From NCBI GenBank assembly GCA_003484585.1, contig DNBZ01000180.1:1-13574 (forward strand): a stretch of 13,574 nt of DNA. The letters run 5' to 3'. The DNA comes from Bacteroidota bacterium (lineage in GTDB: Bacteria; Bacteroidota; Bacteroidia; NS11-12g; UBA9320). Positions 7,234 through 13,574 of this stretch are shown piece after piece. Under the pieces are notes generated by a model. That model had not been told where the DNA came from. It searched no databases and saw nothing but the letters and a program-made list of their open reading frames with translations. Position 1 is the first letter of the stretch. Each line of letters begins with the position of its first letter. The position numbers and the translations under genes are program-made.

Positions 7234-8190
7234 ATGGCTGAAAAAATACTTGTAATAGGTGCCTGTGGTCAAGTGGGCACAGAGCTTGTAGAAAATCTAC
7301 AAAATATTTATGGAGCTGCTAATGTAGTGGCTAGTGACATTCGTAAGTCAGATAATCCGGTGTTTCAAAATGGAAGTTTTGAGATGTTGAATGTCTTAGA
7401 TAAAACGCAAATAGCCGAAGTCTTTGGCAAGTATAAACCTACCATAGTATATCACCTTGCAGCACTGCTTAGTGCTACGGCAGAGGCTAATCCTAAGTTG
7501 GGTTGGGAGCTCAATATGGATGGCACGTTCAATATATTTGATGCATGTTTAGAGTACGGAGTGAAACGTATTTTTTGGCCAAGTTCTATAGCTGTTTTTG
7601 GACCTACTACACCAGCAGTCCTGACACCGCAGAGTACTATCTTAGAGCCGAACACGGTATATGGAATCACAAAGTTAGCAGGAGAACGCTACTGCGAATA
7701 CTACTATAATAGATATGGTTTAGATGTGCGGAGCATACGCTATCCTGGTCTTATAGGTTGGAAATCATTGCCAGGGGGAGGTACTACAGACTATGCCGTA
7801 GATATTTTTCACCAAGCACTTAAGACCAAGAGCTACACCTCTTTTCTAGATGAGAGCACTACTCTCCCTATGATGCATATGGAAGATGCCGTACGTGCTA
7901 CATTAGAAATCACTGATGCCCCGGCAGAAAAAATAAAATTACGAAGCAGTTATAACATTTCGGGTACATCATTTAATCCGGAAGAACTTGCTGCAGAAAT
8001 AAGAAAGCATATTCCTGACTTTACTCTTGATTATGCAATAGATCACCGCCAAAAAATAGCAAGCAGCTGGCCAGATAGCATAGATGATGCACAAGCTAGA
8101 GCTGACTGGGGATGGCAAGAAAAATATAATTTAGAAAACCTCGTTATCAATATGCTTGATAATCTGGGCGGATTATCCTTAACAGAGTAA
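7234..8190 (+). CDS. L-threonine 3-dehydrogenase, SDR (epimerase-like) type
   Basis: The protein has 318 residues, the usual length of SDR-type threonine dehydrogenases, which oxidise L-threonine to 2-amino-3-ketobutyrate with NAD and are known from Cytophaga/Flavobacterium relatives. Rossmann motif GACGQVG spans residues 9-15. Asp35 at the end of strand 2 favours NAD over NADP. HLAALLS (74-80), active-site SSIAVFG (117-123) and the Tyr143/Lys147 pair in YGITK complete the catalytic core. RYPGLIGW followed by PGGGTTDYAVDIF (180-192) is the segment that separates these enzymes from sugar-nucleotide epimerases. No signal peptide; cytoplasmic. The usual partner, 2-amino-3-ketobutyrate CoA ligase (kbl), is not in the window. 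A generic NAD-dependent epimerase is the fallback call. Confidence 0.85.
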   Translation: MAEKILVIGACGQVGTELVENLQNIYGAANVVASDIRKSDNPVFQNGSFEMLNVLDKTQIAEVFGKYKPTIVYHLAALLSATAEANPKLGWELNMDGTFNIFDACLEYGVKRIFWPSSIAVFGPTTPAVLTPQSTILEPNTVYGITKLAGERYCEYYYNRYGLDVRSIRYPGLIGWKSLPGGGTTDYAVDIFHQALKTKSYTSFLDESTTLPMMHMEDAVRATLEITDAPAEKIKLRSSYNISGTSFNPEELAAEIRKHIPDFTLDYAIDHRQKIASSWPDSIDDAQARADWGWQEKYNLENLVINMLDNLGGLSLTE

Positions 8191-8255
8191 AAAGTACGCT
8201 CATAATAAAGGGGCTAATAATCATAGCCTTAGCAATTATCCATCTACCAACATAT

Positions 8256-8269
8256 GCAGAGCTTTCTGC
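8256..8269. terminator. weak hairpin between convergent genes
   Basis: GCAGA-GCTT-TCTGC is a five-base-pair stem in the 141-base gap between the two convergent stops. It has no clear T-tract on either side. A second short stem, GGCTA-ATAATCA-TAGCC, lies just upstream (about 8213-8229). I see no gene in this gap and no stronger terminator. Confidence 0.25.
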
Positions 8270-8331
8270 CCTTAGTAATTCTTAGCCATTAGAGTCTTAA
8301 AATTCAGTATTACAAAATAGAGTGGCTAGTT

Positions 8332-9198
8332 TTAGTACAGTTTAATACCTACATAACATAGCTCTTCCGGTGGCAGTGGAATAGTATTTAGTAGACCTAC
8401 TCTGTCTAGCGTTTTTACAACATTATTTAGCATTTTGGCACTTACATATGCGGTTGTCTGCCACTCTACACCATTGTACCATTTTTCTACCTCTAATGGA
8501 TCTAGTCTATATCTTTTAGCTATTTCAGAAGTTGTGTTTTCTATATTGGATATTTGTTTGGAAGCCGCTAGGATTACAGCTGCGAAACGTTCTATCTCTT
8601 CAGCGGACAGTGCAATGAAAGAACTAGATCCTACAAGCATAAAACAGGGCCAAGGGCTGATACACATACCTATTCTACTTACCTCACCATTGTCTACGTG
8701 AGGCTGGGTCATGAATTTTTCCCAAAGTAAAATATCCGCACTGTTTTTTTCAAAAGCCTCTAATGCACCACTGATGTTTCCTACAGTCACGAAATTAGCT
8801 TCTGTAAGGGTGTAATTATGCTGTTCAGCATGAACATATGCCATTAGATGACTGCCACTGCCTACCCGGCTGCGAGCTATACGTGCGGTACTGAGGTCAG
8901 ATTGATTAAAATGTTTATGTAAATTAGAATGTACACCCCAAATAAGCGGAGACTTTACATACTGCTGAATAATGCGGGTCGTTCCACCTGTGTGGATGTG
9001 TTTTACAATCCCTTCTGTGAGCACGAGTGCTACATCTGTTTGATTTTTTTCCAGCATGCGGCACATTTCACCACTTCCGCCAGTCACATCGCTCCATTGT
9101 ACATCAAACCCCGCTTTAGCAAAGAGTCCGTTGTTTATGGCGTAGTGCCACGGATAGTTAAAATGCTCGGGCACCCCACCTACTCGAACAGTCTTCAT
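8332..9198 (-). CDS. Ca3427-like substrate-binding-domain protein (NMT1/THI5-type fold, no signal peptide)
   Basis: The protein has 288 residues. It shows a type 2 periplasmic-binding-protein fold in the NMT1/THI5/TauA superfamily, closest in pattern to the Candida Ca3427-like group. Features are VRVGGVPEHFNYPWHYAI (4-21), the GGSGEMCRML helix cap (40-49), VALVLTEGIVKHI (56-68), SPLIWGVHSN (83-92), ARSRVGSGSHLMAY (about 108-121), LWEKFMTQPHVDNGE (about 158-172) and SPWPCFM. It starts directly with the first beta strand, without signal peptide or lipobox, so it should be cytoplasmic, and no permease or ATPase gene is nearby. It therefore is unlikely to be a classical ABC transporter component. 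The start ATG overlaps the E1 stop by one base (TAATG), so it is made from the same mRNA. Ligand is unknown; the superfamily binds pyrimidines, sulfonates or similar small molecules. Confidence 0.8.
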   Translation of the reverse strand: MKTVRVGGVPEHFNYPWHYAINNGLFAKAGFDVQWSDVTGGSGEMCRMLEKNQTDVALVLTEGIVKHIHTGGTTRIIQQYVKSPLIWGVHSNLHKHFNQSDLSTARIARSRVGSGSHLMAYVHAEQHNYTLTEANFVTVGNISGALEAFEKNSADILLWEKFMTQPHVDNGEVSRIGMCISPWPCFMLVGSSSFIALSAEEIERFAAVILAASKQISNIENTTSEIAKRYRLDPLEVEKWYNGVEWQTTAYVSAKMLNNVVKTLDRVGLLNTIPLPPEELCYVGIKLY

Positions 9199-11249
9199 TA
9201 GTAATCTAGTAATGTCTGAATTGCAGTTGCTACCTTTTCAGCATTGGGGAGTATTTCTTTTTCTAAATCTACGTGCAGAGGAATAGCGGGGACATCTTTA
9301 GAGCCAATACATTTTACAGGGGCATCAAGAGATTGAAAACAATGTTCTTGTATGCGACCAGCAATTGCTTGAGCAAAGCTGTTATTCAATGTTTCTTCTG
9401 TAAGTACTATAACCTTCCCGTGTCGCTTTACTGCCGCATATATGGCCTCGTCATCACATGGACTTAAAGTTCGTAGGTCTACTATCTCTACATTGCCGTC
9501 AAAAGATTTGGCAGCATTAGAAGCCCACCATACGCCCATACCATACGTTATTATAGTTAAGGATTCTCCATTTTCTATGGCATCTTGGCTAGCACTCAAG
9601 TGTATTCGTGCCTTACCTAGAGGTATTCTGTAGTCTTTGCTTGGTTCTGGAGTTTTAGCTCCTTCTGTACCTGGGACTTTGCTCCAGTATATACCCTTAT
9701 GCTCGAATATTACTACGGGGTTTGGATCGTAGAAAGCTGCTTTCATTAAGCCTTTCATATCTGCGGCGTTACTTGGGTATACTATTTTTATGCCCTTGAT
9801 AGGAAGTATAGAAGACTCATTAGTACCGCTATGATAAGGCCCGCCGCCGCCATACGCTCCCGTAGGTACGCGAATAACGGACTGTACGGGGAACTTGCCA
9901 CCGCTCAGGTAGTTACTCTTGGATAGTTCGGTTACTAGTTGGTTTACTCCTGGCCATATGTAGTCGGCAAACTGTACTTCTACTATTGGCTTGCAACCTA
10001 CAGCACTCATACCTGCAGTAGATCCGATGATATATGCTTCTTGTATGGGAGTATTAAATACTCTGTGTTTGCCGTGTTTGCCAGCTAGTGTAGCCGCTTC
10101 TCTAAAAACACCACCTAACCTATGTCCTACGTCTTGTCCGTAAAGGAGTGCTTCGGGGTGGTCTGTAAGTATCTCATCTACAGCATGCAAAGCTGCATCT
10201 ACCATTAGTATAGTTTCAGCACCAGCAGGGTGTCGCTCTCCTACCTCGTCTGTTATATCTGTAGTTGCCAGCACGAAATCCATAGCTGTATGTATATCAG
10301 GATTTTCGGCCGCTACGGCATTGTCAAAAGCCTCTTTTACTTCGCTTATGGCCTGAGCATTTAGGGTATCTATTACACTTTGTTTTATGCCTTTGTCGAG
10401 TGCTTCTGCTAGAAGATATTTAAGTGGGTCGTCTTGCTGATGTTCTTCTAGATCATCTCTATACCACTCGCTTCGCACACCAGATGTATGGTGCCCTAGT
10501 AAGGGTACCTTGGCGTGTATCAGCATTGGTTTTTGATTCTTTCTTACCCATCTAATAGCCTTATTCATTTCATTATAACTCTCGGTGAAACTACTGCCGT
10601 CTATCTTTGCTCTTCTTAAACCTTTGAAACCAGCCGCAAACTCGTAGGCATTCATAGCTCTCATTTCATCTCCGCTCGCAGATATTCCCCAGTCATTATC
10701 TTGTACTAGATAGAGGATTGGCAGTTGGTGCAGTACAGCCATTTGTAGAGCTTCGGAAACCTCACCTTCTGTCATAGAGCCATCACCTATAGAGCATACT
10801 ACGATGGACCCGTTGGTTCCGGGTTCGTTCAGGTTACTGTCTTTGAGATACTGTAGCCCATGAGCTATGCCTGTGGTAGGTATAGCTTGCATGCCTGTAG
10901 CACTGCTTTGGTGTGCTATTTTAGGTTTATCTTCTGCTAGTAGCGAAGGGTGAGCGTAGTAAGTTCGGCCACCAGAAAACGGATCATCTTTCTTGCCAAG
11001 CAATTGGAGCATAAGCTCATATGGACTCATGCCAATACCTAGCAGGATGCTCTCGTCACGATAATACGGGGCTACCCAGTCTATTTCTTTTAGATGATAT
11101 GCGGTGGCTAGTTGTATGGCTTCATGACCCTTGGATGTAGAGTGCACATAGCTAGTAATCTGCCGATTTTCGTCATAGATGGCCGCCATTGCCCTTGCTC
11201 TAAAGATATCTAATATTGCTTTTTCGTATACCGATTTTTTAATGTGCAT
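9198..11249 (-). CDS. branched-chain 2-oxoacid dehydrogenase E1, alpha-beta fusion
   Basis: The protein has 683 residues joining both E1 subunits in one chain, as is common in Bacteroidota. The E1 decarboxylates branched-chain 2-oxoacids with thiamine diphosphate and passes the acyl group to lipoyl-E2. The alpha part (1 to about 300) has the SKGHEA motif, YYRDESILLGIG, SSATGMQ and the ThDP motif GDG (155-157) followed by the N-D-N segment near 184-186. A variable linker (about 300-343) leads to the beta part (344-683): TILMVDAALHAVDEIL, LYGQDVGHRLGGVF, PIQEAYIIGSTAGMS, VEVQFADYIWPGVNQL, RVPTGAYGGGGPYHSG and EIVDLRTLSPCD. Both halves look intact. E2 and E3 genes are not present here. The 2-oxoisovalerate assignment follows family similarity; pyruvate or other oxoacids are possible. 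Confidence 0.9.
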   Translation of the reverse strand: MHIKKSVYEKAILDIFRARAMAAIYDENRQITSYVHSTSKGHEAIQLATAYHLKEIDWVAPYYRDESILLGIGMSPYELMLQLLGKKDDPFSGGRTYYAHPSLLAEDKPKIAHQSSATGMQAIPTTGIAHGLQYLKDSNLNEPGTNGSIVVCSIGDGSMTEGEVSEALQMAVLHQLPILYLVQDNDWGISASGDEMRAMNAYEFAAGFKGLRRAKIDGSSFTESYNEMNKAIRWVRKNQKPMLIHAKVPLLGHHTSGVRSEWYRDDLEEHQQDDPLKYLLAEALDKGIKQSVIDTLNAQAISEVKEAFDNAVAAENPDIHTAMDFVLATTDITDEVGERHPAGAETILMVDAALHAVDEILTDHPEALLYGQDVGHRLGGVFREAATLAGKHGKHRVFNTPIQEAYIIGSTAGMSAVGCKPIVEVQFADYIWPGVNQLVTELSKSNYLSGGKFPVQSVIRVPTGAYGGGGPYHSGTNESSILPIKGIKIVYPSNAADMKGLMKAAFYDPNPVVIFEHKGIYWSKVPGTEGAKTPEPSKDYRIPLGKARIHLSASQDAIENGESLTIITYGMGVWWASNAAKSFDGNVEIVDLRTLSPCDDEAIYAAVKRHGKVIVLTEETLNNSFAQAIAGRIQEHCFQSLDAPVKCIGSKDVPAIPLHVDLEKEILPNAEKVATAIQTLLDY

Positions 11250-11280
11250 ATAGCTTAGTGACCAATTCTAATTACAGTTT

Positions 11281-11289
11281 GCAAGTTTA
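11281..11289 (-). promoter_or_regulatory. possible -7 promoter box (TAAACTTGC) of the E1 operon
   Basis: On the minus strand TAAACTTGC fits TAnnTTTGC with one mismatch, 31 bases before the E1 ATG at 11249. This leader would be longer than those of neighbouring genes. No Shine-Dalgarno sequence is visible before the ATG. Confidence 0.35.
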
Positions 11290-11371
11290 GGTCTAAATTT
11301 ACTAATTATGAAACAAGGGTATATGGTTTATGATGTATATTTGAGGTTCTCATCGTTTCTAAACCTAACAA

Positions 11372-11621
11372 ATGTATTCCCTAAAGTCAACTAAAAAAAA
11401 AGAACTATTTGGCAAAAAATTTCAAGCGTACTTGAAAGTATATTTGAAAGTGAGAATAATTATTCGGGTATAATAGTTATAAATCAGTCATTAGATATTC
11501 TCAATAAAAATAAGGCAACTTCAATAAGTTGCTAAGTATAGCAGAACGCAATGAATTTGTTACAGACTACATTACTAAGCCTATCCGAGACGAAGACCTT
11601 ACAAAAATATTCCATGACTAA
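11372..11621 (+). pseudogene. possible remnant of a PAS/receiver two-component protein
   Basis: Three reading-frame pieces follow each other. From ATG 11372 comes MYSLKSTKKK. In a shifted frame, open from 11395 to the TAA at 11533-11535, comes SSVLESIFES...GIIVINQSLDIL-NKNKA, which resembles the first strand and helix of a PAS domain. A one-base slip in the run of nine A (11393-11401) would join these two. In a third frame, ending at TAA 11619-11621, comes ERNEFVTDYITKPIRDEDL, which resembles the last strand and helix of a response-regulator receiver domain (conserved Lys-Pro). The kinase core is missing. I infer a hybrid sensor kinase that lost most of its middle. A TATATTTG box (11336-11343) lies upstream, and the terminator begins at the last stop codon, as for a once-functional gene. 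Each match is short, so this remains tentative. Confidence 0.4.
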
Positions 11622-11657
11622 AATAAGTCAACCTGAAAAAGCAGGTTGACTTATTTT
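11620..11657. terminator. strong bidirectional terminator hairpin
   Basis: A perfect 16-base-pair stem AAAATAAGTCAACCTG / CAGGTTGACTTATTTT with a six-base loop (AAAAAG). It is flanked by A/T runs, so it can end transcripts from both strands. It lies 20 bases beyond the DUF4476 stop on the minus strand and begins at the last stop of the two-component remnant on the plus strand. Confidence 0.85.
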
Positions 11658-11677
11658 TATGGACTCTAATTGCTTCG

Positions 11678-12442
11678 TTAGAAGTTACGTATGTACCTGT
11701 CTAATGCAGTGCTGCTACTGCTAAAACCAAACCCCTTATTTACAATGAAATAGTTTTGAGGATCTACTGTATTGCCATATGCTAACTTTGCAATTTCTAG
11801 TTTGGTAGACTCAAAATCAAATTGCTGGATTATCTCTAACACATCTCTACTACTTACAGTATTGGTTCGAATGTATTGTCTAGCGATTACTTTACGCTCA
11901 CTCTCAAAAGAGGCATTGCGTATTTGATTTATAGCCAAATTATAGCTGGACACACCCCGTTGTATGGGTGGCCTCGTATTTCTATTTGCTCCTCTTCTAT
12001 CACCATAATCTGTTCCACTTCCGTTTCTATAATTAGGTGGGTTATTGCAGGTGCGTCGAGGAGTGTGCCTTTGTCTTCTTATAGGCTCCACAAGTTCTAT
12101 TATTAATCGACCTCTACCGGTAAGCCTAGCGGTTACTATGCTTTGATGTGGTATTACTATTTTCCCTTGAAAAAGAACATTACTACCGGTTCTAGCACCT
12201 TGTCCGTTTCTTCTACCTTGTCCGCGATTATTGCCCCGGTTTCCACGTTCAGTTATGGTTATAAAATGTCTGCCTGCTGGCATTTGTTGTACCCGAAATT
12301 CTCCGTTGTTACTAAAGTAACTATTTCCAGAAATAATGACTTTTGACGAGTAGTTGTTTGTCCTTAAAATTAGTTGTGATGCTTCCGCTTCAAAACCAAT
12401 AAGGACTAATAAAATTGCTAATGTTGTAATTGTTTTTTTCAT
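11678..12442 (-). CDS. secreted DUF4476 domain protein
   Basis: I choose the ATG at 12442 (254 residues). It is preceded at nine bases by AAGGAG and opens a clear signal peptide, MKKTITTLAILLVLIGFEAEA. An upstream in-frame ATG at 12493 would put 17 polar residues before that signal and lacks a ribosome site. The mature part has a beta-rich segment (about 22-120, with a PxGRHFITI strand), interrupted and followed by Arg/Gly/Asn-rich stretches (67-86 and 120-162). A C-terminal DUF4476 domain follows (about 167-254): AINQIRNASFESERKVIA, VLEIIQQFDFESTKLEIAK, and DPQNYF...F. DUF4476 is a helical domain of unknown function common in Bacteroidota. The strongly basic linker might bind nucleic acid or acidic polymers, but that is a guess. 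A bidirectional terminator follows it. Confidence 0.85.
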   Translation of the reverse strand: MKKTITTLAILLVLIGFEAEASQLILRTNNYSSKVIISGNSYFSNNGEFRVQQMPAGRHFITITERGNRGNNRGQGRRNGQGARTGSNVLFQGKIVIPHQSIVTARLTGRGRLIIELVEPIRRQRHTPRRTCNNPPNYRNGSGTDYGDRRGANRNTRPPIQRGVSSYNLAINQIRNASFESERKVIARQYIRTNTVSSRDVLEIIQQFDFESTKLEIAKLAYGNTVDPQNYFIVNKGFGFSSSSTALDRYIRNF

Positions 12443-12451
12443 AATTTGGTT

Positions 12452-12457
12452 CTCCTT
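12452..12457 (-). promoter_or_regulatory. Shine-Dalgarno site AAGGAG of the DUF4476 gene
   Basis: AAGGAG lies nine bases before the ATG at 12442 and decides that start. It is the only strong Shine-Dalgarno sequence before any gene in this window. Confidence 0.8.
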
Positions 12458-12502
12458 TCTTATTTGAACTAGATAAGCCAATTGTTGAGCCATAAAAAAG
12501 AA

Positions 12503-12513
12503 ACAAACTATTA
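12503..12513 (-). promoter_or_regulatory. possible promoter (TAATAGTTTGT) of the DUF4476 gene
   Basis: The minus strand reads TAATAGTTTGT, a near match to the -7 element. It would give a leader of about 50 bases ending in the Shine-Dalgarno site. Spacing to any -33 TTG is not convincing. Confidence 0.3.
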
Positions 12514-12544
12514 CAATCTGGTAGTCAACTAATTAAGTTTTTTC

Positions 12545-12565
12545 AAAGTGTAAAAATCACACTTT
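12545..12565. repeat. inverted repeat AAAGTGT-7-ACACTTT
   Basis: A perfect seven-base-pair inverted repeat around AAAAATC. It lies upstream of the DUF4476 promoter region and could be an operator or a transcript hairpin. There is no gene ending here that would need a terminator. Confidence 0.5.
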
Positions 12566-12579
12566 AAATGTGTTGTGTT

Positions 12580-12603
12580 TTTTGTACACGCACACGTACA
12601 AAA
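12580..12603. repeat. inverted repeat TTTTGTAC-8-GTACAAAA
   Basis: A perfect eight-base-pair inverted repeat with an eight-base spacer (ACGCACAC). The symmetry and spacing suit a dimeric DNA-binding protein, and the position (about 140-160 bases before the DUF4476 start) suits a regulatory site. Confidence 0.5.
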
Positions 12604-12895
12604 GCAGCTATTAAATGGACTTTGTATTTTTAATGATTGAGGATTTTGATCATTTTAAATAGATACATATCAAATATCAGAGTAGATCCGCTAGAGCCTA
12701 TTTAAAACATCGAATGTTATTAGAAACCCAATAGACTATGAGACTCTTAGGTGAAATAGATAAGAAAATATAGTCCTAGTTTACTCGACAGTAGTAGATT
12801 GTTTTAAAAGGGTTGGTTTAAACGAAAATCAAACTCTAAAAAACAATTACAACTCGATTATAGTAAGAATATCATTATTTACAAAATCAAGTAAA
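12604..12895. other. AT-rich stretch without a recognisable gene
   Basis: Only short reading frames with many stops occur here. The frame of the small gene that follows is open from 12764 onward but contains no usual start codon before the TTG at 12896, and the peptide it would give is not recognisable. No RNA gene was seen. Confidence 0.5.
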
Positions 12896-13159
12896 TTGAC
12901 TAAGACAAGTCATTATTCAAACTATCAACAACAACTATATGATGAGATTAAAATGTTGAAAGAGGAATATGATTTGGGATATAGAAGAATTAGTTATTTA
13001 ATCTATGAGAAAGGTTATAGAGGAGTAAGAAATAATCAAGTATTAAGAAATAATGACATACACTCTATCTACAAAAAAGGTAAAATTAGAGAGAATAGAA
13101 TAAATAGAGATTTTGATACAATTATTGATGATGTGATTGTGTTTGAAAATCGTTTTTAA
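12896..13159 (+). CDS. small basic helix-turn-helix-like protein (recombinase-type DNA-binding motif)
   Basis: The frame gives 87 residues from TTG 12896, or 68 from ATG 12953; the true start is uncertain, as neither has a ribosome site. The centre reads YDLGYRRISYLIYEKGYRG, a run of N/R residues, then NNDIHSIYKKGKIREN. The layout of two helices (G-Y-R-x-I-x-x-x-L...KGY) followed by a recognition helix (xxxIHSIxKK) resembles the recombinase domain of large serine recombinases and small proteins related to it. No catalytic domain is present. It may be a free-standing DNA-binding protein or the tail of a decayed recombinase. It is rich in Tyr, Lys, Arg and Asn, in line with the AT-rich DNA around it, and unlike the genes to its left. 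The family match is by motif only. Confidence 0.45.
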   Translation: MTKTSHYSNYQQQLYDEIKMLKEEYDLGYRRISYLIYEKGYRGVRNNQVLRNNDIHSIYKKGKIRENRINRDFDTIIDDVIVFENRF

Positions 13160-13447
13160 TGTGGGTTTTAGTGTGTTTTAAACACTTTAAATAATAATCG
13201 ATATCTCTTATCGAATTAGGTGTATTAATATCTTAAATACACTATTTCACACAGTCATACAAAATTTTTGTAAATTTATCTGACTCATATTCAGGTAGTT
13301 ATATAATAATGTATGTTTTTTTATGATAATAAATGTGTTTTGAGATTTTACTTGATATTTATAATAAACAATAAACAATAACAACTAACTAAATCTAATT
13401 ACATCATCAATAATTAAAAATGTAATTGAGTTTAAAAATTAAAAATT
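13160..13447. other. very AT-rich noncoding stretch with small inverted repeats
   Basis: No gene is visible. It holds TCGATA-TCTCT-TATCGA (13198-13214), GTGTATT-9-AATACAC (13220-13242), a short AATAAAC tandem (about 13363-13380) and a longer imperfect inverted repeat just before the last reading frame. Confidence 0.5.
13391..13433. repeat. imperfect 14-bp inverted repeat before the last reading frame
   Basis: AAATCTAATTACAT (13391-13404) pairs with ATGTAATTGAGTTT (13420-13433). The inner eight base pairs are perfect; beyond them are two G-U pairs and one mismatch. It ends 14 bases before the ATG at 13448 and could fold in the leader. Confidence 0.4.
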
Positions 13448-13574
13448 ATGAAATCAAGATTAGAAATTAAAAAAGAAAAAAAATTAAAATTTATCAAAAA
13501 ACAAGAATTAGAAATTATGAAAGAAAAGAATTTAGAAATTATGAAGTATGAAAAAAAATTTGAAAAATACTTAG
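13448..13574 (+). CDS. Lys/Glu-rich reading frame, cut by the window edge
   Basis: An ATG at 13448 opens a frame that is still open at the last base (42 codons seen). The peptide begins MKSRLEIKKEKKLKFIKK and goes on with two LEIMK units spaced eight residues apart, almost entirely Lys, Glu, Ile, Leu and Met. This could be a charged helix or coiled coil. The DNA is so A-rich that low-complexity sequence alone can produce such a pattern. I recognise no family. Confidence 0.3.
   Translation, partial: MKSRLEIKKEKKLKFIKKQELEIMKEKNLEIMKYEKKFEKYL

Noticed and set aside
8191..8331. Possible RNA gene between the convergent dehydrogenase and binding-protein genes
   Set aside because: Only two short weak stems are present, with no tRNA-like cloverleaf and no promoter box. 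It is better read as an ordinary convergent gap.
11551..11649. 33-codon frame MNLLQ... running through the terminator
   Set aside because: It passes through the terminator hairpin, and the overlapping frame gives the receiver-like peptide instead. There is no support for a gene.
12443..12493. 17-residue N-terminal extension of the DUF4476 protein
   Set aside because: The downstream ATG has a Shine-Dalgarno site and starts a proper signal peptide. The extension would cover that site and place polar residues before the signal.
12615..12662. 15-codon frame starting MDFVFLM
   Set aside because: Too short and without a ribosome site or family match. Such frames are expected by chance in AT-rich DNA.
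13363..13386. AATAAAC tandem copies as a possible CRISPR or origin repeat
   Set aside because: The units are only seven bases, directly adjacent and just over two copies. There are no spacers and no DnaA-box-like sequence, so it is simple low-complexity sequence.

Overview
The window comes from a chromosome of the phylum Bacteroidota (Bacteroidetes). Evidence for this is the gene families present (DUF5916 outer-membrane protein, DUF4476 secreted protein, DUF1684 lipoprotein, SDR-type threonine dehydrogenase, fused alpha/beta 2-oxoacid dehydrogenase E1) and the promoters, which carry the phylum-specific -7 box TAnnTTTG directly in front of start codons. Almost no gene has a Shine-Dalgarno sequence. 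I cannot place it more finely than phylum.

Left part (1-5732): the 3' part of a DUF5916 outer-membrane protein (+) runs into a convergent RsmI-like SAM-dependent methyltransferase (-), with a single base between their stop codons. Next come an alpha/beta hydrolase (-) and an oligopeptidase B-type S9 peptidase (+). The two gaps flanking the hydrolase are not empty. One holds the C-terminal scrap of a prolyl-4-hydroxylase-like 2OG-Fe(II) oxygenase, the other the frameshifted C-terminal half of an OsmC-family gene. The peptidase carries an in-frame, REP-like insertion just before its catalytic domain.

Middle (5742-8190, + strand): a MetA-type transporter/porin-like protein overlaps a DUF1684 lipoprotein by four bases (a two-gene cell-envelope unit). 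It is followed by a separately promoted SDR-family L-threonine 3-dehydrogenase. A convergent pair (8332-11249, - strand) encodes a one-piece branched-chain 2-oxoacid dehydrogenase E1 and, overlapping it by one base, a cytoplasmic Ca3427-like (NMT1/THI5-type) periplasmic-binding-protein fold. Threonine dehydrogenase and the branched-chain dehydrogenase both belong to amino-acid catabolism, but they are not in one operon.

Right part (11250-13574): a short stretch with fragments of what looks like a PAS/receiver two-component protein, a strong bidirectional terminator, and a secreted DUF4476 protein. The DUF4476 gene is the only one in the window with a textbook Shine-Dalgarno site and a leader containing inverted repeats. 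Beyond about 12.5 kb the DNA becomes much more AT-rich. It holds inverted repeats, one small basic helix-turn-helix-like protein resembling the DNA-binding part of serine recombinases, and the start of a Lys/Glu-rich reading frame cut by the window edge. This looks like the start of an accessory region.

No complete new defence, mobile or biosynthetic system is visible. The most unusual items are the gene relics in successive gaps, the coding REP-like insertion, the leaderless promoter layout with one SD-bearing exception, and the E1/binding-protein pairing.
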